Of a stretch of DNA of 64,000 bases, positions 50,760 through 57,870 are shown in pieces. Both the position numbers and the translations under genes were made by a program. Origin of the DNA: Pelomonas saccharophila_A (GTDB lineage Bacteria; Pseudomonadota; Gammaproteobacteria; Burkholderiales; Burkholderiaceae_C); assembly GCF_031458095.1 (NCBI RefSeq), contig NZ_JAVDXU010000001.1, positions 682,001-746,000 on the forward strand. The letters run 5' to 3'. The first letter of the stretch is position 1. Each line of letters begins with the position of its first letter. The notes beneath the pieces were generated by a model. The model made no database searches, was not told the origin of the DNA, and saw nothing but the letters and a program-made list of their open reading frames with translations.

Positions 50760-51679
50760 AGCAGGCTGACAGCCGCCAGGTTCAGCAGCGAGGTCTCGCG
50801 CATCAGCCGTACGAAGTCAGCCAGAAAGGGCTTGGCTGCGAGGCTGGGTGTGCTGACCGCATAGAGCCGCCCCGTCAGCCCCGCCTCGCCGATGCGCTGG
50901 CGCGCCACATAGCCGCGCGCCAGGTAGTTCTCCACCGCCCACAGTGGCAGGGCCGCGATGCCGCGGCCGCTCGCCACCAGCTGCAGCATGGCCACCGTCA
51001 GCTCGCTGGTGCGGCGCGGCGGCGCGATGCCGGCGGGTTGCAACACGCGGCGCACCAGGTCCAGCATCTCGTCCGGCACCGGGTAGGTGATGAGGGTGTG
51101 GTCGGCAAAATCGGCCGCCTCCAGCCACGGCTTGGCCAGCAGCGCATGACCCTTGGGCAGCAGCGCCACGATCTCGAAGCTGAACAGCGGGTGCACGACG
51201 ACACCGGCCTCGTCCGCATCGACGTCGGACACGATGGCCAGCTCGGCGCGGTCCTGGTGCAGCAGGCCGACGGGGTCGGCCTGGAAGCCCGACACGATGT
51301 CCAGCTCCACCTCGGGCCAGCGTTCGCGGAAGGCGTCCATGGCCGGCATCAGCCAGTCGAAGCAGGTGTGGCACTCGACGGCGATGCGCAGCTGGCCGGC
51401 CGAACCGTCCACCAGCCGGCGCACATCGCGGTCGGCCTCGTCGACCTGCGGCAGCACGGCATCCGCCAGCTTCAACAGCCGCTGGCCGACAGCACCGAAC
51501 GCGAGCGGGTTGCTCTTTCGCGCGAACAGCTCGGCGCCGTAGTGCTCCTCCAGGCCCTTGAGCTGGTGGGACAACGCCGATTGCGTCAGGTTCAGCAACT
51601 GCGCCGCACGGGACAGATTGCCGGCCTCGCGCAGGGCGACCAGGGTGCGCAGATGGCGCAATTCCAGCGGCGTTTGCAT
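50756..51679 (-). CDS. metR: MetR-type LysR regulator
   Basis: A 307-residue LysR regulator matching MetR: MQTPLELRHLRTLVALREAGNLSRAAQLLNLTQSALSHQLKGLEEHYGAELF, and effector domain motifs VECHTCFDWLMPAMDAFRERWPEVELDI and VVHPLFSFEIVALLPKGHAL. It is divergent from metE, the classical metR-metE layout, in which MetR with homocysteine activates metE. ATG 51679 is used. Confidence 0.94.
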   Translation of the reverse strand: MQTPLELRHLRTLVALREAGNLSRAAQLLNLTQSALSHQLKGLEEHYGAELFARKSNPLAFGAVGQRLLKLADAVLPQVDEADRDVRRLVDGSAGQLRIAVECHTCFDWLMPAMDAFRERWPEVELDIVSGFQADPVGLLHQDRAELAIVSDVDADEAGVVVHPLFSFEIVALLPKGHALLAKPWLEAADFADHTLITYPVPDEMLDLVRRVLQPAGIAPPRRTSELTVAMLQLVASGRGIAALPLWAVENYLARGYVARQRIGEAGLTGRLYAVSTPSLAAKPFLADFVRLMRETSLLNLAAVSLL

Positions 51680-51745
51680 GAGCAGAACTGTTGATGAACC
51701 CAAAAACGTTTCGTTTGATTCATTGTGCCTGAGGGGCGAGCATCA

Positions 51746-51758
51746 CGAACGAAATTCA
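51746..51758 (+). promoter_or_regulatory. MetR-type box upstream of metE
   Basis: CGAA-N5-TTCA, one base off the TGAA-N5-TTCA MetR consensus, 17 bp before the metE ATG. The 96-bp gap is too short for a known methionine riboswitch and none was seen. Confidence 0.4.
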
Positions 51759-51775
51759 TCTCTTTTCGATTCATC

Positions 51776-54097
51776 ATGATCAAGACTCATATTCTGGGCT
51801 TCCCTCGCATGGGCGAGCACCGCGAACTGAAGACGGCGCTGGAGCGCCACTGGCGCGGTGAATTGCCGGCCGCCGAACTGCAAGCCCAGGCCGCCGCCCT
51901 GCGCGCCCGCCACTGGAAGCTGCAGCAGGACGCCGGGCTGGACCATGTCACGGTCGGCGACTTCGCCCTCTACGACCATGTCGCCCATCTGATCCAGCTG
52001 TTCGGCTGCGAGCCGGCCCGCTTTGGCTTCACCGGCCAGGAGGCCGCCCTGGAGCGCTACTTCGCCATGGCCCGCGGCATCACGACCGCGCATGCCCACA
52101 CCGAAGCCTGCGGCTGCAGCGGCACGCATGTCGACGGCGTGCCCGCGCTGGAGATGACCAAGTGGTTCGACACCAACTACCACTATCTGGTGCCGGAATT
52201 CGACAGCGCCACCGAGTTCAGCCTGAATGCCGAACGCCTGCTCGCCGAGGTCGATGAAGCCATCGCCCTGCCCGCCAGCCCCAAGGTCGCGCTGCTGGGG
52301 CCGGTCAGCTTCCTCTACCTGGGCAAGAGCAAGCAGGAGGGCTTTGACCGGTTGGTGCTGCTCAAGCGCCTGCTGCCCGCCTACGAACAGCTGCTAACCC
52401 GCCTGGCCGCCCGCGGCGTGACCTGGGTGCAGCTGGACGAACCCATCCTCGGCCTCGACCTTGCGCCGGCCTGGCAGGACGCGCTGCGCCTGGCCTATGC
52501 GCGCCTCGGCGTCGTCGGCCAGCCCCTGCTGCTGGCGACCTATTTCTCGCCGCTGGGCGACAACCTCGCCCTGGCCTGCGAGCTGCCGGTGGCCGGCCTG
52601 CATGTAGACGCCGTGCGCGCGCCCGACGAGTTGCTGCCGGTGGCCTTGCGCCTGCCGCTGGACCGCGAGCTGTCGGTCGGCATCATCGACGGCCGCAATA
52701 TCTGGCGCAGCGACCTCGACCAGGCCCTCGCCCAACTGCGCAAGGTGCAGGAACTGCGTGGCGGCCGGCTGTGGGTGGCGCCGTCCTGCTCGCTGCTGCA
52801 TGTGCCCTTCAGCCTGCGCCAGGACGCGGCCCTGGACACCGAGCTGCAAGGCTGGCTGGCCGGCGCCGTCGAGAAGCTGGACGAACTGCGCGTGCTCAAG
52901 CGGGCGCTGTGGGGCGACGAGGCCAGCGTGGCCCGCGAGCTGGCCGAGTCCCGCATCTCACGCGCCACGCGCGTCTCCAGCCGGCGGGTGCGCAATGGCA
53001 CGGTCGCGGCCCGCCTCAAGGCCCTGCCTGCGGATGTCGACCGGCGCCGCTCACCCTTCCCCACGCGCCAGGCCGCGCAACGCCAGCGCCTGCGCCTGCC
53101 CGCCTTCCCGACGACGACCATCGGTTCCTTCCCACAGACGCCCGCGATCCGCGCTGCCCGCGCCGCCGTCAAGCGCGGCACGCTGGCAGAGCCCGCCTAC
53201 CGCGAGGCCATGCAAGGCGAGATCGCCCTCGCCGTGCGCAAGCAGGAGGAACTGGGCCTGGACGTGCTGGTGCATGGCGAGGCCGAGCGCAACGACATGG
53301 TCGAGTACTTCGGCGAGCAGCTCTCGGGCTTCGCCTTCACGGCCAACGGCTGGGTGCAGAGCTATGGCTCGCGCTGCGTGAAGCCGCCGGTGCTGTTCGG
53401 CGACGTGTCCCGCCCCCAGGCCATGACGGTGGACTGGACCGTCTTCGCGCAGAGCCTGACGGACAAGCCCATGAAGGGCATGCTGACCGGCCCCATCACC
53501 ATCCTGCAATGGTCCTTTGTGCGCGATGACCAGCCGCGCGCCGACACCGCCCTGCAGATCGCCCTGGCCATCCGGGATGAAGTGGCCGACCTGGAAGCCG
53601 CCGGCATCGCCGTCATCCAGATCGACGAGCCCGCCATCCGCGAGGGCCTGCCGCTGCGCCGCGCAGCCTGGAGGGCCTATCTCGCCTGGGCCACGCGCGC
53701 CTTCCGCGTCTCGGCCAGCGCCGTGCGCGACGACACCCAGATCCACACCCATATGTGCTATTCGGAGTTCAACGACATCCTGCCCGAGATCGCGGCCATG
53801 GACGCCGACGTCATCACCATCGAAACCAGCCGCTCCGACATGGAGCTGCTGCGGGCTTTCAGCGACTTCCGCTACCCCAATGAGATCGGCCCCGGCGTCT
53901 ACGACATCCACTCGCCGCGCGTGCCCGACACGGCCGAGATGCTGCGCCTGCTGAAGAAGGCTGCCGAGGTCATCCCGCCGCAGCTGCTCTGGGTCAACCC
54001 GGACTGCGGGCTGAAGACGCGGGGGTGGCCCGAGACCGAAGCCGCGCTGGCGCGCATGGTGGCGGCGGCTCGCGAGCTGCGTCGCGAGGCCGGCTGA
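51776..54097 (+). CDS. metE: Cobalamin-independent methionine synthase
   Basis: Transfers a methyl group from 5-methyltetrahydropteroyl-triglutamate to homocysteine. The 773-residue protein has both barrels. The C-terminal one carries the active site: IGSFPQTPAIRAAR, HGEAERNDMVEYFGEQLSGFAFT, YGSRCVKPP, zinc ligands His and Cys in THMCYSEF, Cys in WVNPDCGLKTRGWPE, and TGPITILQWSFVR. Length and motifs are normal. ATG 51776 (MIKTHILGFPRMG) is chosen. Controlled by the divergent MetR. Confidence 0.97.
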   Translation: MIKTHILGFPRMGEHRELKTALERHWRGELPAAELQAQAAALRARHWKLQQDAGLDHVTVGDFALYDHVAHLIQLFGCEPARFGFTGQEAALERYFAMARGITTAHAHTEACGCSGTHVDGVPALEMTKWFDTNYHYLVPEFDSATEFSLNAERLLAEVDEAIALPASPKVALLGPVSFLYLGKSKQEGFDRLVLLKRLLPAYEQLLTRLAARGVTWVQLDEPILGLDLAPAWQDALRLAYARLGVVGQPLLLATYFSPLGDNLALACELPVAGLHVDAVRAPDELLPVALRLPLDRELSVGIIDGRNIWRSDLDQALAQLRKVQELRGGRLWVAPSCSLLHVPFSLRQDAALDTELQGWLAGAVEKLDELRVLKRALWGDEASVARELAESRISRATRVSSRRVRNGTVAARLKALPADVDRRRSPFPTRQAAQRQRLRLPAFPTTTIGSFPQTPAIRAARAAVKRGTLAEPAYREAMQGEIALAVRKQEELGLDVLVHGEAERNDMVEYFGEQLSGFAFTANGWVQSYGSRCVKPPVLFGDVSRPQAMTVDWTVFAQSLTDKPMKGMLTGPITILQWSFVRDDQPRADTALQIALAIRDEVADLEAAGIAVIQIDEPAIREGLPLRRAAWRAYLAWATRAFRVSASAVRDDTQIHTHMCYSEFNDILPEIAAMDADVITIETSRSDMELLRAFSDFRYPNEIGPGVYDIHSPRVPDTAEMLRLLKKAAEVIPPQLLWVNPDCGLKTRGWPETEAALARMVAAARELRREAG

Positions 54098-54098
54098 T

Positions 54099-54530
54099 TC
54101 AGCCGCCAGGCCGCGGCTGGGGCTGGGCCAGCATGTCGGCGTGGCGGTGGACGATCTTCCAGCGGCCGGACTGCTTGCGAAAGACTTCGGTCACGCGCAA
54201 CGTCATGGCCACCAGCTCGTCCTTGCCCTTCATCTGCACCCTGGCGTGCTGCAGCCCGGTCCAGTAGCCGATCTCGCCGTCGGCCGCGCTGTCGAATATC
54301 TCGAAGCGGCTGCTTTCCGTCTTTTCACTGAAGGCGCGGGCATCCTTGGCATAGCGCGCATTGACGGCCTCATTGCCCTGGACATGGCCGCCGCCCGGCG
54401 GAAAGAAGCTGGCGCCGCCCTCGGTGGCCGCGAGGGCCATGAAACTGTCTGCCTGGCCACGCACATAGTCGAGCGATGCGGCCTCTCGCTCTCTGAGGAA
54501 TTGCGCGAAGGCTTCGGTGCGGATGCTCAT
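54099..54530 (-). CDS. SnoaL/NTF2-like (DUF4440-type) protein
   Basis: A 143-residue protein of the NTF2-like fold: N-terminal helices (AFAQFLREREAASLDYVRGQADSFM), GGHVQGNEAVNARYA, and the C-terminal strands VAMTLRVTEVFRKQSGRWKIVHRHADML. Such proteins act as isomerases, small-molecule binders or simple dimers; the ligand cannot be predicted. No signal peptide. It is convergent with metE with one base between the stops. Confidence 0.82.
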   Translation of the reverse strand: MSIRTEAFAQFLREREAASLDYVRGQADSFMALAATEGGASFFPPGGGHVQGNEAVNARYAKDARAFSEKTESSRFEIFDSAADGEIGYWTGLQHARVQMKGKDELVAMTLRVTEVFRKQSGRWKIVHRHADMLAQPQPRPGG

Positions 54531-54609
54531 GCGGGCTCCCGGCGCGCCAAGATTGGCGCACTGTCGGTCGCAGCAGCGGCGCGGCCGGCCGGAGGGGTCT
54601 GCATTGGCC

Positions 54610-54627
54610 TGTAGGTGCGGGCCTACA
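54610..54627. promoter_or_regulatory. GacA/UvrY-like perfect dyad TGTAGG-N6-CCTACA
   Basis: A perfect 6-bp inverted repeat with a 6-bp spacer, the geometry of GacA/UvrY boxes (TGTAAG-N6-CTTACA). It lies 96 bp upstream of the haem peroxidase ATG and 80 bp upstream of the SnoaL-like start, so it could serve either. It shares the TGTAGG half-site with the boxes near the LuxR-type regulator. Confidence 0.5.
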
Positions 54628-54722
54628 TCTGTGACTCTCCACAAGAGTTGGGATGCGGTCCGGGCCCTCTGCACGCACATTGCGCTAGTTGCACAACGCA
54701 ATGCATGCTCAGGGAGAAGACG

Positions 54723-56351
54723 ATGGCAGGACATGGATCGCGGCCGCTGCGCGGCCTGGAAAGCACGGGGCAGTCCAGCGTGGGAACCGCCAAGTTCGGG
54801 CGGATGTTCCGCTGGTTGCCACCTGCCGCCTTGCCGCAAACCCCGGCCCAGGACGCCGCGTTGCGCGCAACGCTGACCACGCTGGCCGGACTGATGGTGA
54901 CGTCGGAGTTCGACGAAAACGTCGACGACCACAAATTTCCGAACGACACGCCCGACGCGCCGATCGACATCCCGGAGCCTGACGACGAAAACCCCAGGAT
55001 CGCTGCCGGCTACACCTATCTCGGCCAGTTCATCGACCACGACATCACCTTCGATCCGGCGTCGTCGCTGCAGCGCATGAACGACCCGGACGCGCTGGAG
55101 GACTTCCGCACGCCGAGACTGGATCTGGACTGCCTCTACGGCCGCGGGCCGGCCGACCAGCCCTATCTGTATGCCAAGGACGACCACGTCAAATTCATCC
55201 TGGGCCCCAATGTCGGCGTCAACGGCATGGACCGCCCCGACCTCCAGCGGACCTTGGACAACACCGCGCTGATCGGCGACAAGCGCAACGATGAAAACAA
55301 GATCGTGACGCAGATCCAGGCGTTGTTCCTGAAGTTCCACAACAAGGTCTACGACAAGATCGCGTCAAGCTTCCAGCCCGGCGAGGAAGGTGCCCGTTTC
55401 AACGAGGCCCAGCGCATCGTGCGCTGGTGCTATCAGTGGATCGTGCTGCACGACTTCCTGCCCAAGGTCTGCGATCCCGCCGTCGTCAATGCGCTGATGC
55501 CGGCCCCGGGGCAGCGCGAACCGCGGCTGCAGTTCTTCCATCCCCATGGCGGCACGGCCTATATCCCGGTGGAGTTCTCGGTGGCGGCCTATCGCTTCGG
55601 CCACTCCATGGTGCGGCCGAGCTATTCGCTGAACGACATCGTGCTCAAGGGAACCGCCACGTTCAAGGGCAAGCCCTTTGGCCGCATCCCGATCTTCTCG
55701 GCGCCTCCGCGCCAGCCGACCGATTCGATGACAGGCTTTGGCGAGGGCCTCCCGCCGTCATGGGGTCTCGACTGGAACTTCTTCTTCGGCACGCCCAACA
55801 AGCATCCCCAAGGTCAGAAACAGATCCCCCAGCCCAGCTACCGCATCGACGCCTTCCTGGTGGACCCGCTCGGCAAACTGCCGGAATTCGAGAAATCGGG
55901 GTCCCCGTTCGCTTCGCTGGCCTTCCGCAACCTGCAGCGTGGCGTCAGCATGGGCTTGCCCTCGGGTCAGAGCGTTGCCCGCATGATCGGCGTGGCACCG
56001 GCCAAGGTGCTGAGCGACAAGCAGCTCTGGACCGTTCGCAACGAGGGCGAAAACCTCGTGCCCTGGGACGAGGGCAAGGCCTTCTTCGACAAGCCCGAGA
56101 ACAAGCGCTGGCTGGCCGGCGCGGCGCCGCTTTGGTACTACATCCTCAAGGAGGCGGAGATCATGCATCACGGCCACCACCTCGGCGAGGTGGGCAGCCG
56201 CATCGTCGCCGAGACGCTGATCGGCCTGGCCTGGAACGACCACTACAGCTATCTGTTCCAGATGCCGCGCTGGAACCCCTCGGAAGAGCTGCTGGGCCTG
56301 CCGGCCAGCCTGGACATGCTGGCCTTGACGCAGTGGGTTGACGCGCCCTAG
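54723..56351 (+). CDS. Animal-type haem peroxidase family protein
   Basis: A 542-residue peroxidase of the animal haem-peroxidase (cyclooxygenase/myeloperoxidase) superfamily: distal His in YLGQFIDHDITFDP, proximal His in AYRFGHSMVRPSY, and the DRGNDEN-like segment IGDKRNDENKIVTQIQALFLKFHNKVYD. No obvious signal peptide. GGGAGAAG precedes the ATG at 54723. Bacterial members are thought to use peroxide to oxidise halides or organic substrates. Its stop overlaps the convergent map stop by 4 bp. Confidence 0.9.
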   Translation: MAGHGSRPLRGLESTGQSSVGTAKFGRMFRWLPPAALPQTPAQDAALRATLTTLAGLMVTSEFDENVDDHKFPNDTPDAPIDIPEPDDENPRIAAGYTYLGQFIDHDITFDPASSLQRMNDPDALEDFRTPRLDLDCLYGRGPADQPYLYAKDDHVKFILGPNVGVNGMDRPDLQRTLDNTALIGDKRNDENKIVTQIQALFLKFHNKVYDKIASSFQPGEEGARFNEAQRIVRWCYQWIVLHDFLPKVCDPAVVNALMPAPGQREPRLQFFHPHGGTAYIPVEFSVAAYRFGHSMVRPSYSLNDIVLKGTATFKGKPFGRIPIFSAPPRQPTDSMTGFGEGLPPSWGLDWNFFFGTPNKHPQGQKQIPQPSYRIDAFLVDPLGKLPEFEKSGSPFASLAFRNLQRGVSMGLPSGQSVARMIGVAPAKVLSDKQLWTVRNEGENLVPWDEGKAFFDKPENKRWLAGAAPLWYYILKEAEIMHHGHHLGEVGSRIVAETLIGLAWNDHYSYLFQMPRWNPSEELLGLPASLDMLALTQWVDAP

Positions 56352-57145
56352 GCGTCCGCGATGGCCGGATAGTCGCCAAGACCATCCGGCCACGGCGTCA
56401 GGATCTCGAAGCCGTCCTTGGTGACGGCCACCATATGCTCCCACTGGGCCGACAGCGAGTGGTCGCGCGTCACCACCGTCCAGCCATCGTTCAGCTCGCG
56501 GATGGCGGCGCCGCCGGCGTTGATCATGGGCTCGATCGTGAAGATCATGCCCTCCTGCAACTTCAGCCCCTCGCCGGGGCGGCCGAAGTGATTGACATGG
56601 GGATCGTCGTGATACACGTCGCCGATACCATGGCCGCCGTACTCGCGCACGACGCTGAAGCCGGCCGCATGCGCCACCTTCTGGATGGCGTGGCCCACGT
56701 CCCCCAACGTCGCGCCCGGGCGCACCTGGCGGATGCCGGCGCGCAGGGCCTCATAGGTCGTCATGACGAGCCGGCGCGCCAGCACATTGGCCTCGCCGAC
56801 GATGAACATGCGGCTGCTGTCGCCGAACCAGCCGTCCTTGGTCAGGGTCACGTCGACATTGACGATGTCGCCCTTCTTCAGCTTCTTGTCCTTGGACGGG
56901 ATGCCATGGCAGACGACATGGTTGGGCGAGATGCAGGCCGTCTTGGGGTAGCCGTGATAGCCGACGTTGGACGGGATGCACTTCAGCGTGCCCACGATGT
57001 AGTCATGGCAGATGGCGTCCAGCTCCTCGGTCGACACGCCGGGCACGACGTGGGGCTTGAGCATGGCCAGCACCTCGGCGATCAGATGCCCGGCCTCGCG
57101 GGCCTTGGCCACCTCGTCGGGCGTGCGCAGTTTCAGGCTCTTCAT
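56348..57145 (-). CDS. map: Methionine aminopeptidase, type I
   Basis: Removes N-terminal Met from new proteins. The 265 residues have the pita-bread fold with five metal ligands: Asp in VNVDVTLTKDGWFGD, Asp in GDSSRMF, His in GHGIGDVYHDDP, and Glu in FTIEPMI plus a C-terminal Glu in SAQWEHMVAVT. Type I, no linker insert. The start overlaps a ParD-like gene by 4 bp (ATGA), so it is the second gene of that operon. Whether it is the only map copy cannot be seen here. Confidence 0.95.
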   Translation of the reverse strand: MKSLKLRTPDEVAKAREAGHLIAEVLAMLKPHVVPGVSTEELDAICHDYIVGTLKCIPSNVGYHGYPKTACISPNHVVCHGIPSKDKKLKKGDIVNVDVTLTKDGWFGDSSRMFIVGEANVLARRLVMTTYEALRAGIRQVRPGATLGDVGHAIQKVAHAAGFSVVREYGGHGIGDVYHDDPHVNHFGRPGEGLKLQEGMIFTIEPMINAGGAAIRELNDGWTVVTRDHSLSAQWEHMVAVTKDGFEILTPWPDGLGDYPAIADA

Positions 57146-57390
57146 GCCCGCGCCCCCTTGGCCTTCGCAGGCTGAGTCCAGCCGGCCAGGCGCGCCAGAT
57201 CCAGCCCGCCCTCCTGCTCGGCGCGGATCAGCAGCTGGCAGATCTCGCTGTGGCTCAGCTGCGGATGCAGCTCGGCCAGCATGCCGATGCGCATCCAGTG
57301 CTCGGCCTGGGCATTGATGGAACGCGACAAGGCCTGGCTCGCAACGCGCAGGCTCTCGTGCATCGGATCGGAGATTTTGACGATTCCCAT
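57142..57390 (-). CDS. ParD-like antitoxin-family protein
   Basis: An 82-residue protein: MGIVKISDPMHESLRVASQALSRSINAQAEHWMRIG has the ribbon-helix-helix plan of ParD-like (DUF3423-type) proteins, followed by a helical tail. No toxin gene lies beside it; instead its stop overlaps map. A 28-bp near-perfect palindrome directly upstream is a likely autoregulatory operator. It may have become a regulator of map. Confidence 0.8.
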   Translation of the reverse strand: MGIVKISDPMHESLRVASQALSRSINAQAEHWMRIGMLAELHPQLSHSEICQLLIRAEQEGGLDLARLAGWTQPAKAKGARA

Positions 57391-57399
57391 GCCGCGACT

Positions 57400-57427
57400 A
57401 TATACGCTTCGTATACGAAACGTATAT
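57400..57427. promoter_or_regulatory. 28-bp near-perfect palindrome, candidate ParD-like operator
   Basis: ATATACG-C-TTCGTATACGAA-A-CGTATAT: 13 of 14 base pairs symmetric, AT-rich in a GC-rich region. It spans from 10 bp before the ParD-like ATG to the last base of the upstream thioesterase gene. Size and symmetry fit several ribbon-helix-helix dimers binding side by side. Confidence 0.75.
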
Positions 57428-57870
57428 CACCCGGGTTGGAAAACCAGCACCGCTTCGTAGGCGCTCAGGAACTCGGGCGGCATGCGCCGGGGTTTGCCGC
57501 TGCTGATCTCGATGCAGATCAGCGCCCAGCGCCCGCGCATCAGCGTCACCCCGTCGCTGGCGCGACGCAGCTGGAAGCGCCGCTCCATCGTCAGCTTGCC
57601 GTCGCTGGACGTCAGCCAGGTGCCCAGCACCAGGGCCTCGCCTTCGACCGACGGCAGCAGATAGTCGTAGTGGCCTTCGCGGATGGCCATGGCGCGGTCC
57701 AGGCGCCGGTAGTCGTCCAGCGACAGCCCTAGCGCCTCGGAGTGCGCCCAGCCCGCCTGCTCGCACCACTGCACGTAGACGGCGTTGTTGGTGTGGGCCA
57801 GCCCGTCGATGTCGCTCGGCTGGGGCGTCAGCGCCAGCGTGAACGGCGACGGGTGATCCCAGTCATTCAT
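57427..57870 (-). CDS. Acyl-CoA thioesterase, 4HBT (YbgC-like)
   Basis: A 147-residue hot-dog fold protein starting MNDWDHPSPFTLALTPQPSDIDGLAHTNNAVYVQWCEQAGW; the DxxxHxxNxxY signature is the active site of 4-hydroxybenzoyl-CoA-type thioesterases. Cytosolic; acyl substrate unknown. It overlaps the end of mksB by 8 bp, so it is likely the last gene of the Mks operon. Confidence 0.9.
   Translation of the reverse strand: MNDWDHPSPFTLALTPQPSDIDGLAHTNNAVYVQWCEQAGWAHSEALGLSLDDYRRLDRAMAIREGHYDYLLPSVEGEALVLGTWLTSSDGKLTMERRFQLRRASDGVTLMRGRWALICIEISSGKPRRMPPEFLSAYEAVLVFQPG

Noticed and set aside
51680..51775. SAM, SAH or cobalamin riboswitch before metE
   Set aside because: The gap is only 96 bp, AT-rich, without the conserved stems; the divergent metR explains the regulation.
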